From the NCBI GenBank assembly GCA_003612395.1, contig RAYQ01000001.1, forward strand, positions 62,001-126,000: 64,000 nt of DNA, written 5' to 3'. Under the pieces are notes generated by a model. It ran no database searches. It was not told where the DNA came from and saw nothing but the letters and a program-made list of their open reading frames with translations. A program made the translations under genes and the position numbers. Of the stretch, positions 51,964-60,551 are shown piece after piece. This DNA comes from Parablautia intestinalis. Its GTDB lineage: Bacteria; Bacillota; Clostridia; Lachnospirales; Lachnospiraceae. Numbering within the stretch: the first letter of the stretch is position 1; each line of letters begins with the position of its first letter.

Positions 51964-52890
51964 TTATTTCCAGTATTCTTTGTTCATGGAAAAAGCCTTT
52001 ACCAGTTTTACAGGCATCTTCTTATATCTTTTCCCCATAAAATAGCCTATATATTTACACCCGCTCTGCCAGACCATTTTCAGGATAAGCCACGGTTTAC
52101 CTTTCTTTAAAAGATACGGGCAGGCGGTTTTCACCATCCGCGCCCCCTCCGACTCTGTTGCCACCCCCGAAAAGACTTTCGGGTACTGGGCATGGGAAAC
52201 TCCAAGGTCAAAGTACCTGTGAAACTGCTCTAATCCGCTGTAATTGTGGGAGTGTACCACTTCCGCCCCCGCCTCATAAGCAATCAGATAACCTGCGTCT
52301 ATAACGCCTCTTGCATAGATCATATCTTCATTGAATATAGTATGGCCGGTAAAGCCTCCAAGCTCTTCAAAAATATCCCTCCTGTAGGCTGCGCAGACAT
52401 TGGAGGCGAAAAACGCCTTGATCCCCATATCCTCTAAATTCTCCGCAGACTTTACACAGGAAACCTTCGGATAATTAAAGGAGCGGGCATAATGCTCCAG
52501 CAGACTGCAGTCTGTGCCGGGAATCTGCCGCGCATATGCCATCCCCGTATCCGGATTTTTAAAATGGGACATAAGCCGCTCCGCCATCTGTTCGTTCCCC
52601 GGCACGGCATCGTCCGTCATCATAATAAAGTAAGGCGCTTTCGACAATGACACGCCATAATTTCTCGTGCCGCCGTGATCGAACTCTTCTTTCTTTATAT
52701 GGTAAACCGAAACCCTTTTATATTTCTCCTGGAAATCCATTCCCCGGATAAATGAATCAAAGTACTTTTTTTCCGTGTTGATAAGGATAATTCTATGAAT
52801 CTTTAGCGTCTGGCCCATCAGTCCGTCTAAAAGCGCCAAAAGCTTTCTGGTTGGTTTATAAACCGGAATAATTACATCCACTTCTAACAT
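51964..52890 (-). CDS. Glycosyltransferase family 2 (rhamnosyltransferase-like)
   Basis: A 308-residue GT-A enzyme: VDVIIPVYKPTRKLLALLDG at the start, EFDHGGTRNYGVSLSKAPYFIMMTDDAVP with the donor-binding DDA (DxD-like) and ASNVCAAYRRDIFEELGGF for the acceptor site. The DHGGTRNYG motif is found in rhamnosyltransferases of polysaccharide clusters. It should add a sugar from a nucleotide donor to the growing surface polymer. It is the last gene of the minus-strand cluster and lies 240 bases beyond the LCP gene, from which it is separated by terminators, so it may have its own promoter. Confidence 0.9.
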   Translation of the reverse strand: MLEVDVIIPVYKPTRKLLALLDGLMGQTLKIHRIILINTEKKYFDSFIRGMDFQEKYKRVSVYHIKKEEFDHGGTRNYGVSLSKAPYFIMMTDDAVPGNEQMAERLMSHFKNPDTGMAYARQIPGTDCSLLEHYARSFNYPKVSCVKSAENLEDMGIKAFFASNVCAAYRRDIFEELGGFTGHTIFNEDMIYARGVIDAGYLIAYEAGAEVVHSHNYSGLEQFHRYFDLGVSHAQYPKVFSGVATESEGARMVKTACPYLLKKGKPWLILKMVWQSGCKYIGYFMGKRYKKMPVKLVKAFSMNKEYWK

Positions 52891-53021
52891 TCTAATCCCC
52901 CGCCCTGCATACAGTCGTAATCTCTGCTTTTTGGCATACTGGCTTCTCCTTGCAGGCGAATCCTTTTTCAGTCCGCCTGTCTGTTAAAACTCCTTTTATC
53001 CCCGCCGAAGTGCCTGTCATG

Positions 53022-53054
53022 AAAAAGGACCAGCTTAACGTTGGTCCTTTTTTT
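53022..53054. terminator. Two-way terminator after the LCP gene
   Basis: AAAAAGGACC, 11 bases, GGTCCTTTTTTT: a strong stem with a U-run on the plus strand and TTTTTC on the minus. It lies beyond the tandem hairpin repeats at 53057-53126. Confidence 0.8.
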
Positions 53055-53056
53055 AC

Positions 53057-53126
53057 AATAAGCTGCCCCGCGAAGCGTGGCGGCGTTTGTTAATAAGCTG
53101 CCTCGCGAAGCGCGGCAGCTTTTGTT
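53057..53126 (-). repeat. Two tandem 35-bp hairpin units after the LCP gene
   Basis: AATAAGCTGCC...GTTTGTT (53057-53091) and AATAAGCTGCC...TTTTGTT (53092-53126) are two copies of a 35-base unit, each with a GCTGCC/GGC(A/G)GC stem and CGC-GAA-GCG core. They sit right after the stop at 53130. Base changes between copies keep the stem (A-T against G-T pair). They form a serial terminator or mRNA 3' end structure. Confidence 0.75.
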
Positions 53127-53129
53127 ATT

Positions 53130-54374
53130 TTATTTCACATATTGGCTGGTATCAGCTGCAATCTTTTCACTGTAGGACAACACTTCCTCAGAAGGCGAAT
53201 AATCTTCATCCTCAAACAGGAAATCATGAAGCCACTGTACGTTATCCGCAAGAGAAACCGGAACAACACAGCTTCCTTTAGAACCAACGGTTCCTGTAGC
53301 GCGCATGCTCTCCTCGGGGAATCCACCCTGATCTACTACCTGATACTTGCTGGCTTCGCTTAGCATATCCAAAATTTCATCCAAATCCAGGGAAGTATAG
53401 ACTTCGCTGAAAACATCATTGGCAATTTGATTTATGGTGGCAGGTGAAGCAGTTTTTACCTTTTCCGCAATGGCTAAAAGTACTGTTCTCTGTCTCTGGG
53501 TACGCTGGAAGTCATCGCCCACATATCGGATTCTGCAGTAGGCCGTTGCCTGCAGTCCGTTTAATGTCTGCCTTCCCGCTGAAGTAACCGGAATATAATC
53601 CGTACCGGCATTTGCCTTATAAGTCTTACCGTCAAGAGTTGTACCCACCATACTGATCTGATAGTTATTCAGATGACTGATTTCCGACTCCGTTACGTCA
53701 ATCTCCACGCCGCCTAAGGCGTCAATGGTATCTGCCAGTCCCTCAAAACCAACCGTGATAAAGTCGGTAATGTTCATATCCAGATTCATATTCAGCATAT
53801 TAATTGCCTGCATGGGTCCGCCCTTTGCATAGGCGCTGTTACACTTATTATAAGAATCATTGCTCAGGTTTAAGTATGTGTCACGGTAGACACTAACCAG
53901 CTTACAGTCTCCTGTATCCAGATTAATGGATGCAATCATGATGGTATCGCTTCGCGTATTTTTGGTGAGAGCTCCTTTTGTGGAGTCTACACCAAACAGC
54001 GCAATATTCCGGTATCCCTTCATGCTGCTTGTCTGCACGCTTTCTTCTACCTTGGGGTTAATTACAATATCTTCCTTGGGCAGATCTACTTTTCCGACTT
54101 TTTCTATCTTCAAAACACTGTAAAGCACTACTACCATAATAAGGAGAACAAAAATCTCCACGATAAACAAAAGAATTTTGGAGCGCTTGCTCTTGCCTTT
54201 TTTCTTTTTGGAATGATGGGGCTTTTTCTTTTTATACTTTACAGGTTCAGGATCTTCATACCTTACCGGCTTTCTGTTTGCCGGTTTTTTATTTACAGGC
54301 TTTTGATTAACAGATTTACCGGCAGCTTTGTTAACCGGTCTTTTGTTAACAGGTCTTTTGGGTTCTGTTGTCAT
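53130..54374 (-). CDS. LytR-CpsA-Psr (LCP) family glycopolymer ligase
   Basis: A 414-residue membrane protein. A basic N-terminal tail of about 60 residues has PVNK repeats (RPVNKRPVNK, KPVNKKPANRK), then KKKKPHHSKKKK, one membrane segment (ILLFIVEIFVLLIMVVVLY) and the outer LCP domain with NIALFGVDST, RSDTIMIASINLDT, KLVSVYRDTYL, YAKGGPMQAINMLN and RIRYVGDDFQRTQRQRTVL, in which the Arg and Asp residues hold the pyrophosphate of the lipid carrier. It attaches surface glycopolymers to peptidoglycan. GGGAGAGAG precedes the ATG at 54374; the frame opens at 54398. It is the expected last step for the polymer made by the genes upstream. Confidence 0.94.
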   Translation of the reverse strand: MTTEPKRPVNKRPVNKAAGKSVNQKPVNKKPANRKPVRYEDPEPVKYKKKKPHHSKKKKGKSKRSKILLFIVEIFVLLIMVVVLYSVLKIEKVGKVDLPKEDIVINPKVEESVQTSSMKGYRNIALFGVDSTKGALTKNTRSDTIMIASINLDTGDCKLVSVYRDTYLNLSNDSYNKCNSAYAKGGPMQAINMLNMNLDMNITDFITVGFEGLADTIDALGGVEIDVTESEISHLNNYQISMVGTTLDGKTYKANAGTDYIPVTSAGRQTLNGLQATAYCRIRYVGDDFQRTQRQRTVLLAIAEKVKTASPATINQIANDVFSEVYTSLDLDEILDMLSEASKYQVVDQGGFPEESMRATGTVGSKGSCVVPVSLADNVQWLHDFLFEDEDYSPSEEVLSYSEKIAADTSQYVK

Positions 54375-54625
54375 ATCATCACTCTCTCCCTTACACATAT
54401 TTCTTCGGAATCCCTGGGCTTTATCATCCGTGATTCACTCATAAATCATTATTTTGACACAAAAACATGAAATATGCAAGACTTTGGTCCTTTTTTTAAT
54501 CTATCCTTAAGATTTGTAAATTTCCGGTTTTATATACAGAAATTTTATAAAGAAGAAAGCAATCTCTGCCGGACTTTGCCGGCCAGCCTTATGTTACCGG
54601 CGGGTACCGGAGAGCCTGCCAGCTG

Positions 54626-56035
54626 TTAATAGGCGTTTTTATTGATAAATCCTTTAAATATGGTAAGAAACATGATCTTAAAGTCCAGGGACATGGTCCA
54701 GTTCTCTATATAGAACAGATCATGTTCTATTCTCTTTCTGATAGAAGTGTCCCCCCTGTACCCATTGATCTGCGCCCAGCCGGTCAGCCCGGGTCTTACC
54801 TGATGCTTGATCATATAGCGGGGAATTTCTTCCTTAAATTTCTCCACAAACTGCGGGCGTTCCGGTCTTGGACCTACCAGCGACATTTCCCCCGCCAAAA
54901 TATTAAACAGCTGGGGCAGCTCATCAAGGCTGGTGTGACGCAAAAAACGTCCAATCTTCGTGACCCGGGGATCGTCCTTCACTGTCCACGCCTTTTGCTC
55001 TGTCTGGGCTTTTTGTGTTTCCATGGTTCTGAATTTATACATTTTAAAAGTTTTATTGTGCAGCCCTACTCTCTCCTGTTTAAAAATAACCGGCCCTCTG
55101 CTTGTAAGCTTCACCGCAAGGGCTGCAATCAGCATAATAGGGGAAAACAGTATAATTCCTGCCAAAGAGCCCAAAATATCCACCGCACGTTTGCAGACCC
55201 AGTTTAAAGTATTGGTAAGAGGCACATAACGAATATTGATAACCGGCAGCCCCATCAGGTCCTCCGTATAAGGCTGGCTGGGCACCAGGGAATTGTAATC
55301 AGGAATAAATTTGGTATGAACCCCTGATTTTTCACATAAATCCACTATATTTTCCAACCGGTCATAATCCTTAAGGGCAAGGGTAATGGCAATCTCGTCC
55401 AGTTTATTTTCCGGAAGAATGTACTTAATATTTTCGATTCTTCCCACTACTTTTACGCCCTTATAAATTGTGCCGCTTGGAACCCTGTCATCTAATATTC
55501 CTCTTACCACATAACCCCACTGGGGATTTGCGTTGATTCTGGTAATGTATTCTTCAGCCGCCCTTGAATATCCCACAAGCAGCATATATTTTAAATTGTA
55601 GCCTTTTCTCCTGAAATAAAGGAGCATATTGCGTATCAGCGTCCGGCATACAACAGTAAAGACAATATTGATAACAAAAAAAGCTCCCATCATGAACCGT
55701 GAGAAGTCAGGCTGCTTGATAATGTATAGAACCACGATGAAGAAAACAATGCCTACCGTATTGGCTTTTAATATGTTTTCGATCTCATATTTGCGCCTGG
55801 TTGCGCGTTTGGGAGCGTACATATTAAAGAAATAGTACAGAACAATATATTCAGGCACAACAAAATAGAGGAAACTAAAATAGGTCCTCATATCCAATGC
55901 ACCTGCCCCCGGTTCCGTATCGGCAAAAATGGTGCAGAACTTTATATACCATGCAAGCAAGTAGGAGACCGCCACTACGGCAGCATCCACCAACAAGTGC
56001 AATCTGTTAAAATACTTTTGATTGTCCTTTATCAT
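54626..56035 (-). CDS. Polyprenyl-phosphate sugar phosphotransferase (WbaP/CpsE-like)
   Basis: A 469-residue initiating transferase. Four N-terminal membrane segments, a CoA-binding-like cytoplasmic domain (LLVGYSRAAEEYITRI), a fifth membrane segment (VDILGSLAGIILFSPIML) and the catalytic end: KQERVGLHNKTFKMYKFRTM, DPRVTKIGRFLRHTSLDELPQL, MSLVGPRPERPQFV and RPGLTGWAQINGYRGD. It moves a sugar 1-phosphate from a nucleotide sugar to undecaprenyl phosphate, the first step in making the repeat unit. It is 52 bases downstream of a glycosyltransferase gene. The donor sugar (glucose or galactose) is not certain. Confidence 0.95.
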   Translation of the reverse strand: MIKDNQKYFNRLHLLVDAAVVAVSYLLAWYIKFCTIFADTEPGAGALDMRTYFSFLYFVVPEYIVLYYFFNMYAPKRATRRKYEIENILKANTVGIVFFIVVLYIIKQPDFSRFMMGAFFVINIVFTVVCRTLIRNMLLYFRRKGYNLKYMLLVGYSRAAEEYITRINANPQWGYVVRGILDDRVPSGTIYKGVKVVGRIENIKYILPENKLDEIAITLALKDYDRLENIVDLCEKSGVHTKFIPDYNSLVPSQPYTEDLMGLPVINIRYVPLTNTLNWVCKRAVDILGSLAGIILFSPIMLIAALAVKLTSRGPVIFKQERVGLHNKTFKMYKFRTMETQKAQTEQKAWTVKDDPRVTKIGRFLRHTSLDELPQLFNILAGEMSLVGPRPERPQFVEKFKEEIPRYMIKHQVRPGLTGWAQINGYRGDTSIRKRIEHDLFYIENWTMSLDFKIMFLTIFKGFINKNAY

Positions 56036-56087
56036 ATCCTGCTACCTTCTTGCAGATATTCTACAATATTATTACAAAAAGTACAAC

Positions 56088-57050
56088 TTAAAATATTCGC
56101 CGCAGCATATTAAGCCATAGCTGTTCCTGTATCCAGATATAGTTTTTCAGATTTCCAATTGAAAATCTGACTTTGTTTTTTCTGCCTTTTTCTGATAAAG
56201 ACAGCCTAAGCCCCTTTATCACACCCTCAAGATAAACTCCGCCCATTCCTTTCAGGGTGAAAAAGAACCATTTGATCAGGTAACCTGCCATAAGGAATGG
56301 AAGATTCAGGAGAACCTGGAAAAGGGGCATATTTTTATAGATGAGGTAAACACTGTTTCTGGCCGAAAGTCTGACTTTAAATGTATTGTGCCGTGAACCG
56401 CTGACCGCACTTCCGGCATGGAGCACCTCCGCTTCGGGAACATATATATTAGGATAACCATAAATGTTTGCCCGATACCCTAAATCAATATCCTCCAGAT
56501 ATGCAAAATGATTTTCGTCAAAATATCCAATGTTATCAAACATTTTACGCCTGTACAGGGCAGCGCCCGCACAGGAAGAAAAAATACGGCCGGGCCTGTT
56601 AAAAGAATCCGTGTTTTTGTCTTTTCCTCTTGCAAAGGCCCATCCGAGGGCACAGTAAAAATCACCGGCTCCGTCCAGCTTATCAGGCGTATGCAGATTT
56701 ATCATTTTAGCCGCTGCGGAAAAGGCCCCGGGATTTTTTTCCATAGCTTTCTCCAATTCTGTTACCATCCGCCCATCCGCCACAGTGTCATTGTTAAGAA
56801 GCAGCACATACTTTGTATGCGCCTCTTTTATCCCCTCATTGACCGCGGCGCTGAATCCTTTATTTTCCGTAAAAGTAATAAGCCTGACTCCCGGATACTT
56901 CTCCTTCACCAGTTCGGGGCTTCCATCCTCCGAGTGATTATCCACCACTATAACTTCAGGCACTACCGCTCCTTTGTAAAGAGATGCAATACAATTGTCA
57001 ATATACTTTATTCCATTATAATTTGGTATAACAACTGTTGTTTTTATCAT
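56088..57050 (-). CDS. Glycosyltransferase family 2 (WbbL-like rhamnosyltransferase)
   Basis: A 320-residue GT-A enzyme. TTVVIPNYNGIKYIDNCIASL at the start, VIVVDNHSEDGSPELV, KGFSAAVNEGI, VLLLNNDTVAD (donor metal site), SCAGAALYRRKMF and EDIDLGYRANIYGYP. C-terminal 70 residues hold a membrane-associated stretch. It fits rhamnosyl or similar transferases of rhamnose polysaccharide clusters. It is 74 bases downstream of the next gene and in the same direction. Confidence 0.93.
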   Translation of the reverse strand: MIKTTVVIPNYNGIKYIDNCIASLYKGAVVPEVIVVDNHSEDGSPELVKEKYPGVRLITFTENKGFSAAVNEGIKEAHTKYVLLLNNDTVADGRMVTELEKAMEKNPGAFSAAAKMINLHTPDKLDGAGDFYCALGWAFARGKDKNTDSFNRPGRIFSSCAGAALYRRKMFDNIGYFDENHFAYLEDIDLGYRANIYGYPNIYVPEAEVLHAGSAVSGSRHNTFKVRLSARNSVYLIYKNMPLFQVLLNLPFLMAGYLIKWFFFTLKGMGGVYLEGVIKGLRLSLSEKGRKNKVRFSIGNLKNYIWIQEQLWLNMLRRIF

Positions 57051-57124
57051 AACCTCTGTTTTTATGGCTTAGTTTCCCTCTTTCACAATTTGCCGGAAAC
57101 ACAAATTTTGAAACAGATCTGTTT

Positions 57125-58504
57125 TCAGATACTTTCCGTCATGGAAGGATCCCACACAATCCGATATCCCTGCTCCCTGACTTTCTCACAAAACCGCCTG
57201 CTTAATTCCACAAAATCCATATTTTCATTCAGGCATCCGCTCCAGTCAAACCTCCCTGTTCCCGGATGCTGCAGATAGGGAAGTCCAATCATTTCCTCCA
57301 GAATCATCTCTGCCTGACGTGATGCCTTCATACACCGGATATCCACCATCTCCGCTTCCTGCTGCAAAGCGGCCCTGTGCATGTAGCCGCTGAACTCCTT
57401 ATAAAGTCCCTGGTACAAAGCCTTACCGTCAGCCGTATAAATCCCGCCAGTTATTTTATTTTTTTTGTCTAACAGCCTGCCGCCCACTACAGCCACATCC
57501 GGTCTGTTGGAAAGCAAATCAGGCTGGAAATCCACCCGGTAAAAGCCAAGGTGCCTTAGGTGGGATACCGTTCCCTTAAGTCCCCTGCTTCTTAAGAAAT
57601 CCTCCAAAGCCCTTTTGCCGGCATCATAAGCATACTGCTTGCTGGCCGGATTCTCTGATGTGGACTGGCTGTGACTCCTCCAGTGGTATAAGACCCTGGG
57701 AATATGTGCCACAGGCAAATCCACCTTCTTATCAGGCCGCCTGCCCTTGCCAAAGAGACTGCTTATCACCCGCAGCGCCACATCATAATCCTGGGCTCCG
57801 TCACAGACGCTGCGAAAACCAAGCTCCTGCAGCAGCTGGCGTTTTATTACCATAAAATGACAAATGTAATTATTTGTCAGAAGTAAATCCAGATTCAAAT
57901 CCGGCTTTTTATGAACCTCCGAATAGCTTATCTGTCTTTCATCACATTTGTCCTCATCAGAATATAGCATCTGTAATTCAATATCCTTTGCCTCATACCG
58001 CGCAATACATGCCGCCATTTCGTAAAGAGCATCCGGCGTAAGCACATCGTCATGGTCTAAAAGCCCTGCATAATCCCCCGTAGCATACATCAGCGCCTGA
58101 TTGGTATTGGCCGAAATTCCCGCGTTCTGTCTTAGACGTCTGTACAGAATTCTTTTGTCCTCATAGGTTTCCACCACCTGCTCCACCTGATTTGATTCAC
58201 TGGCATCTGCCAGAATAAGTTCAAATTTCCCGTAGGTCTGGCTCAGAACAGAATCCAGCATAGCTCTTAAATATTCCTCTTTTGTCTCAAAAGCAGGCAC
58301 AAGAATGCTGAATTTGATCGAAAACCTCTCCCCGTCCTGCACCTGTCTTTTAAGCTCTAAGTCGCTTAAGGGCTCGTAGGTGTAGTCATCTGCCATTTCT
58401 ATTTGCATGCGCTCTTTCATGGCATACCAGGTCTGGCGTACTCCATTTTTTTTTACATAATGAAACGCTTTTTTTATATTGCTTCTCTTTATGATTTTAC
58501 CCAT
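57125..58504 (-). CDS. Glycosyltransferase family 2, C-terminal extension
   Basis: A 459-residue protein. After about 60 basic residues the GT2 domain begins (FSILVPAFETKEEYLRAMLDSVLSQTYGKFELILADASES), with DYAGLLDHDDVLTPDAL as the donor site and CHFMVIKRQLLQELGF for the acceptor. The last 150 residues (DVAVVGGRLLDKKNKITGG) resemble the second half of longer polymer synthases such as those at 60552, so this may be a cut-down form of the same kind. GAAAGGG lies 6 bases before the ATG at 58504; the frame opens at 58519. Confidence 0.9.
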   Translation of the reverse strand: MGKIIKRSNIKKAFHYVKKNGVRQTWYAMKERMQIEMADDYTYEPLSDLELKRQVQDGERFSIKFSILVPAFETKEEYLRAMLDSVLSQTYGKFELILADASESNQVEQVVETYEDKRILYRRLRQNAGISANTNQALMYATGDYAGLLDHDDVLTPDALYEMAACIARYEAKDIELQMLYSDEDKCDERQISYSEVHKKPDLNLDLLLTNNYICHFMVIKRQLLQELGFRSVCDGAQDYDVALRVISSLFGKGRRPDKKVDLPVAHIPRVLYHWRSHSQSTSENPASKQYAYDAGKRALEDFLRSRGLKGTVSHLRHLGFYRVDFQPDLLSNRPDVAVVGGRLLDKKNKITGGIYTADGKALYQGLYKEFSGYMHRAALQQEAEMVDIRCMKASRQAEMILEEMIGLPYLQHPGTGRFDWSGCLNENMDFVELSRRFCEKVREQGYRIVWDPSMTESI

Positions 58505-58562
58505 TCCGTACCCTTTCACACATCTTTTAACAGTAACGGCTTCACAGGCCTGCTTATTCTAG

Positions 58563-58590
58563 CAAAAATCGCCCTGCAAAACAGGGCGAT
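58563..58590 (-). terminator. Terminator after the phosphoglucomutase gene
   Basis: ATCGCCCTG, 5-base loop, CAGGGCGAT, followed on the minus strand by TTTTTGC. Perfect 9-bp stem about 100 bases beyond the stop. Confidence 0.85.
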
Positions 58591-58691
58591 CTCAGCATCA
58601 ACATTTATTTCTCTTATCTGAAAACCGACAGCTGTTTCATCTGGCGCTGTCCCCCGGACCAGATTATTGCCTTCATGGAAGGACATTATTC

Positions 58692-60413
58692 TTAAAGATA
58701 AGCTTTCAGTGCCTCTGTTAATTTTTCTACCTTATCCTGCGCATCTTCAAGACTGGTTCCCTTTACGCCCATGTAGAACTTAATTTTAGGCTCCGTACCC
58801 GAAGGACGCGCACAGCACCAGGAATCATTGGTAAGATCAAAATACAGCACATTGGATTTTGGTAGTCCGGTAGGTCTTTCTTCTTCTGTTGTCAAATCCT
58901 TTGTTACATCCCTGTCATAATCTCTAAATTCTTTCACGGTAAGCTCTCCGAAATTCTTAGGCGGATTGCTTCTTAATTTGTCCATCATCTCTGCAATCTG
59001 TTTGGATCCGTCAATTCCCTTTAAGGTAATTGCATACTGGGTCTCTTTAAAGTATCCGTATTTTTCATAAAGCTTTAACATCTGGTCCCATACGGTGATG
59101 CCGTTTTTCTTGCACCATGCCGCCATCTCGCAAAGGCACATTACCGCAACCACTGCGTCCTTATCCCTTGCATGGGTTCCTGCCAGGCAGCCGTAGCTTT
59201 CTTCCAGCCCGAATACATAGTTGTTTGTTCCGTTTTGTTCAAACAGTTTAATCTGCTCGCCGATATATTTAAAGCCTGTAAGCACCTCAATAAACTTTAC
59301 ATTGTAATCCCTTGCAATTGCCGCCGCCATGTTAGTGGTAACAATGGTGGTTACTAAGGCCGGATTTTCAGGCATGGTTTTTGTAGCCGTTCTCTCTCTT
59401 AAAATATACTCTGCAATCAACATACCGGACATATTTCCCGTAAAAGGTATGTACTCACCGCTCTTTGTATCAAGCGCATAAATGCCAAGTCTGTCCGCAT
59501 CCGGATCCGTTGCAAGAACGATATCCGCATTCTTTTCTTTCGCAAGTGCAAGAGCCAGTGTAAAGGCCTTGGGATCCTCCGGATTAGGATAATCCAGCGT
59601 GGTAAAATCGGGATCCGGCAGTTCCTGCTCAGGCACTACATACACGTTCTTAAAGCCAAGCTCCGAAAGAATTCTCCTTACGGGGACATTGCCTGTTCCA
59701 TGGAAAGGAGAGTATACGATCTTGATATCATCCGCCACTTCCTGAATAATTTCAGGATGAATAATCTGCTTTTTCAGCTCTGCCATATAGGCATCGTCAA
59801 TTTCTTTTCCGATTACCTGATAAAGACCCGCTGCAACAGCCTCATCTTTGTCCATTGTCTTTACTTCATGGTAGTCTGTTACCTTTTTCACCTCTTCAAT
59901 GATTTCCTTGTCTCTTGGCGCTGCAACCTGTGCGCCGTCCTCCCAGTATGCCTTATATCCGTTATACTCAGGCGGATTGTGGCTTGCTGTGATCACAATA
60001 CCGGAAATACAATGAAGTGTACGCAGTGCAAAAGAAAGCTCCGGTGTAGGACGAAGGGCATCAAACACATAAGCCTTAATGCCATTAGCTGCAAGGCAAA
60101 GAGCCGCCTCATCTGCAAATTCAGGAGACATTCTTCTGGAATCATATGCAATGGCAACGCCTTTTTCTTTTCCGCCCTGGGCGATAATGTAATTTGCAAG
60201 TCCCTGGGTTGCCTTTCTGACGGTATAAATATTCATGCGGTTGGTGCCGGCCCCGATGACACCTCTAAGACCGCCTGTACCGAATTCCAGCTCCTTATAG
60301 AAACGATCTTCTATTTCCTTCTCATTTCCTGCAATTGCCTTAAGCTCCTCTTTGGTTTTCTCATCAAAATAACTATCCTCCAACCAAAAATCATACTGTT
60401 CTGTGTAACTCAT
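58692..60413 (-). CDS. Phosphoglucomutase / phosphomannomutase
   Basis: A 573-residue enzyme of the alpha-phosphohexomutase family: VTASHNPPEYNGYK (phosphoserine loop, catalytic Ser), DPDADRLGIY (magnesium site), GLEESYGC (sugar-binding loop) and RPSGTEPKIKFYMGV (phosphate-binding loop). It interconverts glucose 1-phosphate and glucose 6-phosphate (or the mannose forms), feeding nucleotide sugars to the surface polymer and to central metabolism. It is in the middle of the glycosyltransferase genes and ends at a strong terminator, so the downstream part of the cluster has another promoter. The start MSYTEQYDFWLED follows GGAGG. Confidence 0.95.
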   Translation of the reverse strand: MSYTEQYDFWLEDSYFDEKTKEELKAIAGNEKEIEDRFYKELEFGTGGLRGVIGAGTNRMNIYTVRKATQGLANYIIAQGGKEKGVAIAYDSRRMSPEFADEAALCLAANGIKAYVFDALRPTPELSFALRTLHCISGIVITASHNPPEYNGYKAYWEDGAQVAAPRDKEIIEEVKKVTDYHEVKTMDKDEAVAAGLYQVIGKEIDDAYMAELKKQIIHPEIIQEVADDIKIVYSPFHGTGNVPVRRILSELGFKNVYVVPEQELPDPDFTTLDYPNPEDPKAFTLALALAKEKNADIVLATDPDADRLGIYALDTKSGEYIPFTGNMSGMLIAEYILRERTATKTMPENPALVTTIVTTNMAAAIARDYNVKFIEVLTGFKYIGEQIKLFEQNGTNNYVFGLEESYGCLAGTHARDKDAVVAVMCLCEMAAWCKKNGITVWDQMLKLYEKYGYFKETQYAITLKGIDGSKQIAEMMDKLRSNPPKNFGELTVKEFRDYDRDVTKDLTTEEERPTGLPKSNVLYFDLTNDSWCCARPSGTEPKIKFYMGVKGTSLEDAQDKVEKLTEALKAYL

Positions 60414-60551
60414 TTCAAACCCTCCTATTTTTTTGTATAAGGACTAACTCTTTTCATTCGGGAAACGCGGCGGCCAAAAGGTCCCCACAGTCCTTTTCCG
60501 GCCTTAACCGCCCCAAATTTATTATACTGACATTATTTTATCACAGTATCA

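Noticed and set aside
56508-57278. 256-codon plus-strand frame across two glycosyltransferase genes
   Set aside because: It spans the antisense of two clear genes and their gap; composition is that of reverse-complement coding DNA.
59700-60440. 246-codon plus-strand frame opposite the phosphoglucomutase gene
   Set aside because: Antisense shadow of a conserved enzyme; Cys-rich, no recognisable motif, no ribosome site.
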